Part shown: piece by piece, positions 34,040 through 45,390 of the stretch | How positions within the stretch are numbered: position 1 is the first letter of the stretch | How the letters are laid out: every line of letters begins with the position of its first letter | From: Ceratotherium simum simum | Lineage: Eukaryota > Chordata > Mammalia > Perissodactyla > Rhinocerotidae | Assembly (NCBI RefSeq): GCF_000283155.1 | Contig: NW_004454173.1 | Span: 11,735,596 to 11,799,595, forward strand | DNA length: 64,000 bases | Direction: 5' to 3' | Notes under the pieces: generated by a model | Databases searched by the model: none | Told to the model about the DNA's origin: nothing | What the model saw: the letters and a program-made list of their open reading frames with translations, nothing else | Program-made: the position numbers and the translations under genes

Positions 34040-34865
34040 CTCTGCCCCCAGTTCTTGACACAGAGCTCCTAAATCCCTTGGGATTTCGTGGGTGGTAGGA
34101 GCATCTTTTGTTTTAAGTGAGGAGACTCTTGGTGGGCTCCTAGAGAGCTTCAGAATGGGGAGTGGTCACCAGAAAGACTAAGCCATGATTAGAAGCTTGG
34201 AACTTTCAGCCCTACCTCCCATCTTCTGGGGAGGTGAGGGAGAGGGCTGGAGACTGAGTTAATAATTGATCATGCCTATGTGATGAAGCATCTAAATTTT
34301 AGGATGAAGTAGGAAATTTTAGAATATACTTTAGGATGAAGTCCCTAAACCATGGGGTTTGGAGAGCTTCCAGATTGGTGAACACATCCACATGCTGGGA
34401 GCAGCTTAGCTGGGTGGTTCTGGCTCAGAGTCTCTCACCCCAACTCCACAGGGACAGAAGCCTCTGTGCTTGGGACCTTTCTGGACCTCACCCTATGTAC
34501 CTCTTCATCTGGCTGTTCATCTGTATCCTTTATAATATTATTTATAGTAAACTGGTAAATGTAAGTAGACATTTCTCTGAGTTTGTGAGCCTTTATAATA
34601 TATTGTCAAACCTGAGGAAGGCATTGTGGGATCCTAGATTTATAGCCAGTTGGTCAGTACAGGTGGCAACCTGGGACTTGCAATTGGTGTCTAAAGTCAG
34701 GGCAGTCTTGTGGGACTGAGCCCGTAACCTGTGGGGTCTAACTCTGGGTGGTTAGTGTCAGAATTGAATTAAATTGTAGGACACCAAGTTGGTGTCCACA
34801 GAGTTGGAGAATTGGTTGATGTGGGAACACTCCACGCATTTGGTGTCAGAAGTGTTGTGAGTAGA
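34040..34865 (+). mobile_element. LTR, family Z, sense
   Basis: Motifs in order: AATCCCTTGGGATTTCGTGG, GGGGTTTGGAGAGCTTCC, TTGGTGAACACATCCACATG, CCAACTCCACAGGGACAGA, CTTCATCTGGCTGTTCATC, TTTATAGCCAGTTGGTCAG, TAAATTGTAGGACACCAAG, TTTGGTGTCAGAAGTGTTGT. It parallels, reversed, the LTR at 36335-36845. The family name is not assigned. Confidence 0.7.
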
Positions 34866-35904
34866 GAAATATTTTTTCTTTTAATTACTAATATCAGTAA
34901 TGCTGTGATGAACATCCCTGTAGCTAAATCTGTGAGGTGGGGATGGAACTCTTTGGAATGTATACACAATTTTGCACATATGATGCTGTTTGTGGAGAAA
35001 GGAGTACCCAGCTTTCATTAAATTCTCAAAGAGGTCCCTAGTCTAAAAGATGTTCAGAGCTGTTTGTCTAGGCTATAGTTCCAGCCATCCAGGTTCAGGT
35101 CCCAGAGGAAGGGATTGGAGATGTGATCGTCAAGGTCAGGAGCACTGGTTCACACCAACCAAGCTCCCAGGTGAGTTTTGGAAGCACCTTAATCACATTC
35201 GCAGTGCATTCACATTTTGGATTTCATGCTGGCTTATTTCTAGGACAATTTCTGTAGGTGACTAATCCAACCACCTTGTTAGTCTTGTTATGAGAGCAAA
35301 CTCCTTTGTGGTCTCAAGATCTTGTGGTTCTTTGGTCCCTAGTGTGTGGGCTGATTCCATGTGGGGGTTATGGTTCAATTACTCCAGTATGTATTTGGTA
35401 TGTACTAGGCATTCTATAATATTTGTTGAACAAATGGAAGTGTTGTAAAACATGGAAATATGTACAAGGAAATGCAAAGAGGAAGTGGCCTGTGTTTGTC
35501 AGGCTTTGGAATGATTGAGCTTTTGTGGTGATGGGCTACAAGAAACCATAGAAAGGAATAGGGGCTCTAATGTGCTGGTGTAAAAAGGAGGTCGCAGTAG
35601 ATGCTGCAGGGAGATGTTCTGAAGCATGGGTTCCCAAAGAGCCAGGCTGAGTGTGAGGATGATGGACTGATGTCTCAGACAAGGCAGTGGGGTTCAGAAG
35701 GCAGGAAGCACCTGGCCAAATGCGTGGGGCCATGAGGGGACTGCACTCACCCCCACCCATCACACCACCACGGGACTCATCCCACGCTGCAGCTGAGGAC
35801 TTAGTTTCACACCAAGTGCAGCAGCCTGGTAGTGCTTCGGAAGCTCACCTCCCACAGGTTGCAGTATTTTCTCTGAGCCTTCACTGCAGCAGCTGCTCAG
35901 GAAC
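34866..35904. other. Unique sequence, nothing recognised
   Basis: About 1 kb with no gene or named repeat. Confidence 0.35.
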
Positions 35905-35909
35905 TGTCA

Positions 35910-36085
35910 ATCTTCCAGGCCAGTGGCCCTTAAAGCTTGGTGTGCACCTGCATCATGTGGGCAGCTCATCTGCAGTGTGGATCCCCAGGTCCCACCTCTG
36001 AGTGTTTGACTTAGCAGGTCCGAGGTGGGGCCCAGGATTCAGCGTTTCCAATGCTGGTGGCTCATAGACCACCTATGCTCATTCA
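35910..36085 (+). mobile_element. MER5-type hAT MITE fragment
   Basis: CCAGTGGCCCTTAAAGCTTG, GTGCACCTGCATCATGTGGG, CAGGTCCCACCTCTGAGTGT, CTTAGCAGGTCCGAGGTGGG and CCAGGATTCAGCGTTTCC follow the MER5A order of motifs. The inverted terminal end on the right is lost. Confidence 0.8.
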
Positions 36086-36334
36086 GGTCCACTGAGAAGC
36101 AGACGTAAAGATGGGATTAGACATAAAAGAGATTTATTAGAGAAACGCCTATGAAGGATAAAAGGGAGGGGCCCAGGAAGGGGGTGAGCTTGAACCCCAA
36201 TGCAGATCTGGCCCTTGTGAGGGAGAGAGATGGGCGGTGAGAAGACTTAGGCCAGCTTTGAAGTTTAGAGGGAACCCTTGCCACAAGACTGCCCTCACTT
36301 CACATACAAATTGCAAATTCAGAGGTCCTAAGAC

Positions 36335-36845
36335 CACTCTCATGGTTCAATAATTTGCTAGAAGGACTCACAGAACTCAACGAAAGCTGTTATACTCATG
36401 ATTACAGTTTACTACAGGGAAAGGATACAGATTTTAAAAAGCCAATGGAAGAAGCACAAAGGATGGAGTCCCGCGAGTTATCAAACCCAGAGCTTTTATT
36501 GAGCTCTCCCCGTGGAATCCGGACACGTTGCTTTCCTGGCATCGATGTGAGACAATATGCATGGAGTATCGCAAACCAGAGAAGCTCACCTGAGCCCAGG
36601 TATTTAGAGCTTTGATTGGGGCTCTATCACGTAGCCATGATTGATTGATTGCCCACGTAGTTGATCTCAGTCTCCAGGTTGTTGACTGATACTGCGTGAC
36701 CCTAAGCCCCACCCTAAATCATATTGTTGGTCTTTCTGGTGTGGCCAGCCTCCACCCTAAGTAACATTGTTACTGGTTAGCCCAAGTTCCCCAGGCAAAC
36801 AAACATTATGTCCCAGGAGTCAAGAGGCCAGATCTCTTTTTGGAC
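36335..36845 (-). mobile_element. LTR, family Z, antisense
   Basis: The plus strand shows AATTTGCTAGAAGGACTCAC, ACAGTTTACTACAGGGAAAG, CCCGTGGAATCCGGACACG, GGTATTTAGAGCTTTGATTG, GTAGCCATGATTGATTGATT, AAGTTCCCCAGGCAAAC. This is the antisense of the same LTR type as 34040-34865. Confidence 0.7.
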
Positions 36846-38188
36846 AAGACTAAATGCTTTACTACACAGGCAGGAAGAGTCTTAGACAGTAGCATGGCTC
36901 TGAGAAATGTTCAGGCAGGTGGTTGGGGAGTCCTGGAGCCAAAGCTACCTGTTGGAGGAGTCCTAGATCTCACAGGAATGCTTTGTGTTAGTACCCCCAC
37001 CCCTCATGCTCAGCATCGGCTGGGAGTAGGCCTGGGGAGTGTGGCTTCAGTGTGAATCTGGGGGAGGATCCCGAGAGGCAGAAGTTAGGGCCTCCAGTCG
37101 AGCCTGCTCTCCTCTGCAGGAATGCTGAGTGGTGCGCATCTTTATGGCTGTCACCTTTATGCCCCTGGAGCTGGGAAGGGGCAGAGTGGCGGGGGTGCAG
37201 TGGAGCCACTAGTCTTCTTGCTGCAATGCACTGCAAGGCTTCTTTGCCCAAGATGACTGTGTCTCTTCCTCCTCTTCCACCCCAGTCTCTTGGCTCCTGC
37301 AAAGAGGAAAAGGGTAAGGACAGGGCTGCCAACACAGCCCTGCACGTTCCCCTCCTGCTGCTGTGTTGTAGGATCTCTGGGGCACAGGACACAGAGTAAG
37401 AACAAAACAAGGAGAAACGAGGTTGGGGTGTGGATGACAGATTGGCTTCCGTGAGGGGTCTCTCCTGTGGCTTCTGCTCAGGCTGTGGTTCTCTTGGGAT
37501 CCCAGCAGGTTGGTCTCAGCCTTATACAGGAGAGTTCTCACAGGGGTGCACCCGAGGATCTGTGGCTCATGGTCTCCCACAGGGAATGTTCAGGTGCCCA
37601 GAGTGACTGGCTGAGGGGAGCATGCACTCAGGTGGCAGCTGGGAGGAGCCACCCCAGAGTCTCCACGGCCAGAACTGCTGTCTCAGGCTCTTCACATCTT
37701 TTATTGATTTCTCCTTAAACTCTACAAGCTGCTCGGGCAAGAAACCAGGTGGGGGAAACTGAGATTATAGAGAAAGTGGGACGTGTAGACCAAGCGTGTG
37801 GAACCAGGAAGGAGGATGACTCAGAATGTAACGTCAGCGCAGGTTGTGTGTGTGTGTGTGTTTTCTGCCTGGCACAGCTGGGGCTGCCCCATTCTGGAGC
37901 CTGGTTCCTGCTTCCATCTTTGTTTTCACGTTGTCTTAGTGCTTCCTCTCAGGTGGTCGGGGATGGTGCCCTTTGCTTTTAATTAAAGAATGAGGAGGAA
38001 TCTCCGCACAATTAAAAAACGTCCAAGCTAGGGCCAAGGCCCCACCAACACAACCTAAGGGTAGGGACGGGTGGCCTCAGCAGCCACACACGTGACAGAA
38101 CCCCACCCCTGGAACATCGTGATCTTAGGGACACAACACTAGACATGGAGGCTGGCGTCCTGGGTCATATAACTGACTTTGCCATTGA
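36846..38188. other. No gene recognised; contains a (GT)n run
   Basis: A repeat-like block at 36990-37700 is rich in purine/pyrimidine runs but is not assigned. A short (GT)n lies at 37844-37862. Overlapping open frames on both strands around 37052-37580 have no recognisable domain and look like composition effects. Confidence 0.35.
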
Positions 38189-38192
38189 CTAT

Positions 38193-38660
38193 TGTGGGAC
38201 ATCAAAATTGGCCACCTCAAAATATGTCTTTTTATCTTGCTTATTTTATTGATAGACTGGGAGGGTCATTGTTAAGACCAAACATTTACATTTATAAGGG
38301 AAATCCCCATTTGTAAAGGTATCTCCCTCTGTGCCAGGAAGAAGGGGAGATGACCTTATCTCTAGACACTCTTATCAGTGGGGAAGGGAAGAACTTAAAT
38401 CTGCATACTCTTGTTTCTGGTAATCTCCCATAGCCAACTCTTCCCCACCCCCAACATCCTCCTTTGTCTACCTGAATATGCTATTTAAGGTGAAAACCTC
38501 TGTCATTTGTCAAGAAACTCAGTTTCCCTGGTTTCTCCCAAGTGTACATCTTATAAAGCTTTGTTTGATTTTCTCCCGCTATTCAGTCTCATGTCAATTT
38601 AATTTGTAGCCCAGCCAGAAAGGACCCAGAGTAGGTAGAGGATAGTCTTCCTCCCGTTCA
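38193..38660 (+). repeat. ERV-A 5' LTR
   Basis: TGTGGGACATCAAAATTGGC to CTCCCGTTCA. A TATA-like CTATTTAAGG lies near 38483, and TATAAAGCTTTG near 38552 may serve 3' processing. Against the 3' LTR it shows scattered substitutions only. By eye it is roughly 93-95 percent identical; this was not computed. Confidence 0.95.
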
Positions 38661-38682
38661 GTTTGGCAACTTGGACGGGATA
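38661..38682 (+). promoter_or_regulatory. ERV-A primer-binding-site position
   Basis: Immediately after the LTR the sequence is GTTTGGCAACTTGGACGGGA. A TGG three bases in and the trailing GGGAT have the layout of a retroviral primer site. The 18 bases from TGG do not match any mammalian tRNA 3' end that I know well (at least five mismatches to the proline and arginine candidates), so the primer is unassigned. Confidence 0.5.
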
Positions 38683-39889
38683 AAAGTTTCACTGGCTGGA
38701 CGCTCTTCACTCCTGGACTACTGCAGCTGAGAGTTCCTGGACTCCTGACAAAAGCCGGCAGGAGGTAAAGAGTTCTTATCATGTCAGTCTCCCAGATCTC
38801 TGCCTGCAGGGTCCAATGGAAACGAGAGTGGTGAGCTTTTTTTCTAAACTTAGATTAGCAGGAGAAAATATTGGTGAAGCTAGCTTCTTGGACTCAGCGA
38901 CTCTAGGATCTGGTTGAGTACTCATTGGTTAATTGATCCTTTTCCTCCCAGAAATAGTCACTATTGCTCCTTGTCTCTGTCTTTTTTTGTCATTTGCCAT
39001 AAGACACAGGCATCTCTATAAGCCTGCTGTGTGGGCCTTTTGTCTTGTTCTATGTCTTGAGAGCTTGGCTTTGTGATCTTTCTGGTCTCCACCATCTGGA
39101 GAATATAGGTACCAGCATGCATCTTGGTAGCCAGTCGAGTAGACTGGGGTTAGCGGGGACACACTCTTTGTCCAGCTGTGCCTGCTCTCAGGGAAGTTTG
39201 TCATAAGGGGTCCCATTTGCTTTCCTATGGGGCCTTTGTCATCTCAACCTTCATTGCTTGTTGTGCTTTCTTATTTTTGGGAGTGAATTCTCTGGATCTC
39301 TTTTGGGGATGCCTCCTGTGTCCATAGTTAAAGCTGTGGTATGAGTTGCTGTTAAGATTAAGATCCTACTCATCAATATGGCCAGAAAATGGATAGTTTC
39401 AATTGGAAAAACTTCTAAATTGGGGGAAAAAATTTTGAGAGCTCTCACCATAATTATTTTATTGGTACCTATGAAAAGGCCAGATTAACAAAAAAAGGAA
39501 AAAAAATTGACTAGCCTTAAGACACTGACTCAGGTTACAATTAAATTGAGAAAATGTAAAAGTGTAAGTGTTGATAAGGTTATAAATGTTGGAATGTTTG
39601 AGCTAATTTTATATAAAGAGGTTGTATAAACTTTGCCTGAGTATGTTTTAAAATGTCTGACCGGGAATGTTTCCCTTGTCCAAAATTATAAGACCAAGAC
39701 CTATTGATAAAGTCCTAACGAAAATCATGATTAGAGGTATAAGAGGTGATAGAACTCAGGTGAAATTTTTTTAGAAAAACTGATATATTTATGGGCTTTT
39801 ATGTGAAGTGATTATATCTCTTTTGCCTGATTGTATTATAGATTGTATTATGGGAATAGACATTGTGTCTTACTGGGAAAAGGGAACTG

Positions 39890-42390
39890 GTCGAGCCTAG
39901 GGGGACCTTTTGGAGTGAATGAGACAGGCTGACCTTTTTAATTTGGCTTTAAATTGGAAAGAATTGTATTTATAAAGTCTGAACAAACTGCTTGATAGAG
40001 AAATGAGAGACCAAATGTGTTCAGCTCGGAAGAAAAGGGACATTGCTCCTCCCAGCCAAAAGGCGTTCTCAGGTGACTGAGAACCTCAGTGGGAGTGTCA
40101 GAGGTGATCCTAACAACATGCAGCAGTCCCATAGGGAACTCCACTATCATTCACTTTAATTAATTAAAGGCTCATCTGGAGAAGCGCTTATAAGTGTTGA
40201 TCACCAACATGCTCCAAGCCCCCACAGTGGTATTAGGCTGTCGGTAGGAAAAACCGAGGCACATAAGAGAGTGATTATGACCTTTCTTTAGGGAGTAACA
40301 CTCACAAGCAGCACACTTCTGACCCACTACACAGTCCCTAGAAATTGTTCAGACTTTATAGCAAAACAAAACTAAAAGAAAAGCAGGAAATCAAGCTTCT
40401 AAAAAGCCCGACCAGCTGCTGGCTGGGCTGCCTCCCCCGCCCCTCCAACTCTGGTTGGCCTCATGCTGAGATTTGCAAGTGCTTAACAAAAGGGGCCTAA
40501 GACTGAAAAAAAAATAAATGGGAAAAGAAGCCTTTGCAGATGCAAACTGCTAAAATTTTTTGAAACTAGAGGCTAATATCAGGATAATAAAAGCCTCCCT
40601 CCCAAGGTAATTGGTCTAGGGTTAAATTGTACACTTAGAAAAGTGTACACTTTTAAAAGTGTGCTACATTGTCCTGAAAGTTTAGAACATAGAAATCTTT
40701 TGATTCACTTAAGTTAAAATTTTCCCTGATTTAAAAAAAATTAATTGAAAAAAAATGCAACTAGAAGGGTGGGTCAACTTCTTTGTCATTCAAACTGTAA
40801 TCCAGTTCTTTGGGGACCTGGAAGCAACTGTCTTTGTCTTACAGATAAGGCAGATATGCCCCAGGAACTCCATCTTGGAGAAAACTTGAGTGGTTTCTCT
40901 GTGCCTTTATGATGTAGATCTCCTGCTCCCATCTTCTCTAGGACCTGAGAGCCATTCTTTGAAATACAAATGTTTCTCAGAGACTGGTGGGTTTTATGTT
41001 ACATCTGAATCATAACAAAAATTTAATGTCTCTGTGTCTACCTGTGTGTTCATGTGTGTCTACATGTATGTTATGTATGTGTGATATTTTACCTCCATAC
41101 GGCCAAAATTAAGAGCTCTGTTTAATTGACTTAAAAAGTAACCACTTCTATGTCTTTCAAGTTAACATGATATGAAATAATCTCTGGTAAAAGTAAGCTG
41201 GTTTATAGTTTGTGATATGTACTTAACTTCCAAAATCTCTTTGTTAACTTAAAACTTTGAAGATTAGCTAAGTTAAATTAAATGATAAAAAAAATCATTG
41301 AATATTAAGATCATTTTCAAATAAGATAAGATATTAGATATTAATTACTAAATATAAGCTTATCTACTTTTGGCTTCTTATTACAGGTAAACTAAAAGGT
41401 GTTTTGGGTCTATTGGTAAACATGTCTTGTGTTTTATTAAAAGATTGTACTACAAAGCAACATGTTTCTAGAAATTATGAAGAGTGTTTATAAATTTCCA
41501 AGCCACAGAATGCTAATATAAAAGAAAGTTTATAATTGCTTACTTCTTAGTTTTTACTGAAAATTAAGGTTTCTAAGGGTTAAAAATTCTAATATGTGAT
41601 TAAACTTACTAGAAATTAATAAGGAAATATGTTGTATTTGAGGAAAGTAAGATATGTTTTTTAGTAAAGAAGGTATGAAAAATGGAAGTATTTTCGTTTG
41701 TTTTGTTAAGAAAGATAAATTTGTCCCAAAGTACTAGAAGGGAAGAAAGGAAGGCATGGGACAAATTCTAAATGTAAAAAGTAAGTGACAGAAAGTTTGT
41801 GAAAGTAAAACCCTGAGGAGTTTTATGCATAGTCAAGTTGGCTAAGATTAAACTAAACCCAATTAAGTAAATAAGTTTTAATATCAGAAGTAAGCTGGTA
41901 CAAAAACTAGAATTTGGTTTTCTCTTTCTCTTAAAAGGATAATTTTCTTAAGTTTACCTAAAAGACAGAGATCTATGTTTTGCTAAGGTGATTTCCCATG
42001 TTCAAAAGACTGAGGTCTCTCTATTAAGGCTTTTTTGGGGGCCAGTTTGTCCTTGACTGTTTCTGTTGTCACTTTGATTGAATGGATAACTGAGCATTGT
42101 TTTGCAGTGAGTGTTGTTTCCTATTTGATCAAGTGTTTTAAAAACTTTTGATATTCTTGACAAGCTCCTGAAAATTCATATCTTAAATAAAGTCTTTGTT
42201 TTGACTTCTTTCTTTGAGAATTTTCAAAGGGCCCTAGGACTTCTCAAAGAAATTTGCTCTCTTCCTATAAGAAAGAAGTCATTAAACTTATTAGGCTTAT
42301 TTGGTATGTTAAATTACACGTGAAGCATTGTCAAGTAAGTGATGATAAACCTTCTTAGGTGGTATTATGTGGGTGAATGTTATTGATATA
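39890..42390 (+). repeat. ERV-A internal segment shared with ERV-B
   Basis: From the left boundary word CCTAGGGGG...TTTTGGAGTGAATG through GGCTTTAAATTGGAAAGAAT, CTTTAATTAATTAAAGGCTC, TTTAGGGAGTAACACTCACA, CTAAAAGAAAAGC and TCAAAGGGCCCTAGGACTTC to CCTTCTTAGGT, it matches the reverse complement of about 56830-59705. Net lengths agree (about 2.5 kb here, 2.4 kb there after removing two SINEs). Outside this block the two ERVs differ. Confidence 0.85.
40628..40662. repeat. Short perfect inverted repeats in the ERV-A interior
   Basis: TGTACACTT, then AGAA, then AAGTGTACA forms a 9-base-arm hairpin. It overlaps a second palindrome, ACACTTTTAAAAGTGT, immediately to the right. Confidence 0.85.
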
Positions 42391-44204
42391 AGTGTTTTGA
42401 AATAGTATAACATTACTGAAATTCTGATCTGTCCTGGTTGTCAATCTGGTTCTGGTTATTCACAAAATTAACCAAATATCTTTGTCAATTGCCATTTTGG
42501 GGTCTTGTTGTTTACAGTTATTGTTTTACTCTGATGCTTTTGCAAATGTTTTCATCTTGAGAGAGATTCATGGAAAGGACTCTAACATTTACTCTGGAAT
42601 ACAGGTTTCTGACAAACTTTCAGATCATAAAACTGAACTGGGTAAGAAATTACAGAACTCTAATAGAGAAACTGACGTCATAAAACTGCTAACAGAAGAT
42701 TAAGATCAAGAATTGATTACACAGGACTGAATGAACTGATGAGCATGATTATAATTTTTATGATTTTTCATTTGAAATATTGCTGATTTTTTTAAATGTT
42801 TTGTTTTTCTCAGATTTAAGGAAAATTTTTCTCTTTTCTCTTAAGCTAACTGTGACTTATAGCAATTTGGTAGATGATATCTTTGTAAGCAAGATTGAAA
42901 TATTTATCTTTTTCTGTCTACCTGATCCCTCCAGAATTTGAAAACTCTTAGTAAAAGTGTTTTCTTGTTTCATGGCAATATAGTTATTTGCATAAGTTCA
43001 ATAAGAATCTGTTCTCCTTATAACAGGACACAATTGGAAACATTGGTTATATTACTAAAGCTTTGATTGGAATATTATATTTGAGAAAAATATACAGACT
43101 CAGATATGACAAGACAGCTTTTGAGAGACAAAGATTGGACTTTATGGAATAAAGCCACGTGGAAATATTGTCATGGTACCTTATGTTCCAAGCAGCACTT
43201 ACTGGGCAAGTAAGGAATGTCACTTATCTGGCAGGTGCAAAGAACCTCAAAATATTTGGGGGAACCTCAAAAAGAGAGGAATTCACCCAAATCTGTAGGT
43301 ATTGCAGGAAAAGTCTGATGACAAAATCCTTGGCTTGGCTTTCCTGGCCTCGAGAGGCCTTTGAAGTTCAGTCTGAGATTCCTTATAAAAAGTTCCAGCA
43401 AAGTAGATTTAAAAGAGCCTATATGATCAATCGCTATTCTTGCTGTACTTATGTAAATAATTGGGCCAAATTTATTGAAACTAGACTTATTTTGCAAACC
43501 AGTTAGTCTTAATTTGGCTATCTTTTACAAAGAATGAGGGTGATTTTAGAAAGAAAAATTATATTTCAGTAAAAACTATAGTACACATTTGTGGACACTA
43601 GATCCTAGTTTTATTAATTGTCCTTGAGGTTTTGTTTTATATCTGTTGACTGGACTGGATCCTGAATTCTTCTAGTCTCCTGAAATATCTGGCTACAAAT
43701 CTCCAAACTAACGTTTTTGATTTTTTCTGTCATTTTCATTTGGAATCACTGATAACTGAACCTGCCCTTTTTCCTGAAGCCTTACAAATTGAAGCTGGAG
43801 GACTCGATATAAACTTAAGAGAGATTAACAGATGACATCATCAGAGACATTTTAAGCTGCAAATGATGCTTTGACACTGACATCTAGAAATCTTCTTAAC
43901 TGGCTGTCTTCTGAACTCAGAAACTGGTTTATAATTTGTCCCAACCACTAACTTTGTTTTTCTTTTGTTTCAATAGAAATGCTTCTTATTAAATACCTGA
44001 TTGCTTGCTTCCACAATATAGGCCTAACTGTGGGAGCCCACCTGCATCACTGCCTTCTAAAATGAACTTAACTGGACTAATCTATTATCAGGACTAAGAA
44101 ATGTGTTCAATGAGATGGAACAATCTACCAACTCTGCTTCTGCACTATGAAACTTCTTTAAGTTTCAAAAGGATTGTGAAACTTCTTAGTTTCAAAGGCA
44201 GGAC

Positions 44205-44674
44205 TGTGGGAGATCAAAATTGGCCACCTCAAAATATGTCTTTTTACCTTGGTTATTTTATCGATATAGTGGGAGGGTCCCTGCTAAGACCAAACATTTA
44301 CATTTATAAGGGAAATCACCATTTGTAAAGGTATCTCCCTCTCTGTACCGGGAAGAAGGGGGGATGACCTTATCTCTAGAAACTCTTATCAGTGCGAAAG
44401 GCAAGGACTTAAATCTGCATACTCTTGTTTCTGGTAAACTGCCATAGCCAACTCTTCCCTACCCCCAACATCCTCCTTTGTCTACCTGAATATGCTCTTT
44501 AAGGTGAAAACCTCCACTGTTTGTTGAGAAACTCAGTTTCCTTGGTTTCTCCCATGTATACATGTTATAAAGCTTTGTTTGATTTTCTCCCGCTATTCAG
44601 TCTCATGTCAATTTAATTTGCAGCCCAACCAGAAAAGACCTGGAGTGGGTAGAGGATAGTCTTCCTCCCCTTCA
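44205..44674 (+). repeat. ERV-A 3' LTR
   Basis: TGTGGGAGATCAAAATTGGC to CTTCCTCCCCTTCA. It is preceded by a weak purine stretch, CAAAGGCAGGAC, at the polypurine-tract position. The same motifs as the 5' LTR occur in order, including TTGTAAAGGTATCTCCCTCT and ACTTAAATCTGCATACTC. Confidence 0.95.
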
Positions 44675-44678
44675 CTAT

Positions 44679-45154
44679 TATTACTGCATTTCCCAGATTC
44701 TCAGACACCATCGATTGTAAGATCCACCATCAATTTAATAACTGCTTTTAGGGAGAGAAAAAGAAACACGGCCACATCAAATGCACATGTCAATTCAAAC
44801 ACCCATCCTGATTCCAGGACTGTTAAGAGTGAAAAATACAGTGCATCTTAAAAACAAAGTAAGAAAACAAAGCAAAATATATAAAAGAGTAACAAGAGGG
44901 GAATTTTTCTAATTCTGAGATTGAGATGCAAAACCAATACCCACATTTTGGAATCATTGTATTAAGAGGATTTTTACCGTGTGTCATCACTATTTTTTTG
45001 AAAGGAAGAGGACACAAGTTGACCACTCAAAAGGGTGGTATATTGGTGATATTTATATTCAACAAGCAGTGCAGGGTTCATATTGGTTACTAGATATTTG
45101 CATTTTTTAGCTACACAGCTAAAATAAGAGAACTAAAGGGTATTTCAGTTTTAG
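44679..45154. other. Unique AT-rich sequence
   Basis: No gene or named repeat is recognised. Confidence 0.35.
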
Positions 45155-45390
45155 AATAACAATAGCTAATGTTTGTGGGGGACTTTTTATGTGCAGGCAC
45201 TGCTATGGGTACTTTGCTGTCTTGACTTATTTCAGCCCACAGAAATCCTATGAGAAGATGTCGTGACCACCTTGACCTTAAGAGATGGGGTCAATGAAGC
45301 AGAGAGATCACACAGTTCTCAAGCCCCACCAGTAGGGTGGAGACTTGAACCCAGGCAGACTGGCTCCAGAGCCCACCTCTTAACTGTCTC
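45155..45390 (-). mobile_element. MIR SINE
   Basis: Reverse-complement MIR: AATAGCTAATGTTTGTGGGG, AGAAATCCTATGAGAAGATG, AGATCACACAGTTCTC, GGTGGAGACTTGAACCCAGG, CAGACTGGCTCCAGAGCCCA. Confidence 0.88.

Larger units (their letters stand above)
38189..44678 (+). mobile_element. ERV-A: endogenous retrovirus with paired LTRs, non-coding
   Basis: A complete proviral insertion with the 4-bp target duplication CTAT at 38189-38192 and 44675-44678, two LTRs of about 470 bp in the same orientation, and about 5.5 kb of AT-rich internal sequence. I recognise no gag, protease, reverse transcriptase, integrase or env motif in any frame, and the longest open frame (43159-43506, 115 codons) is unassigned. The 4-bp duplication and TG...CA LTRs fit class I (gamma-type) ERVs. 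It must have been mobilised by another element's proteins. Part of the interior (about 39890-42390) is shared with ERV-B. Confidence 0.9.

Noticed and set aside
38661..38682. Assigning the ERV-A primer site to tRNA-Pro
   Set aside because: Only the GGGAT end and general layout agree. About six of eighteen positions differ and not at CpGs, so the claim is not supported.
39938..40150. Conserved-looking 70-codon frame also found at 59464-59676
   Set aside because: The similarity is explained by the shared interior of two related ERVs. The frame is antisense to both and shows no sign of being a gene.
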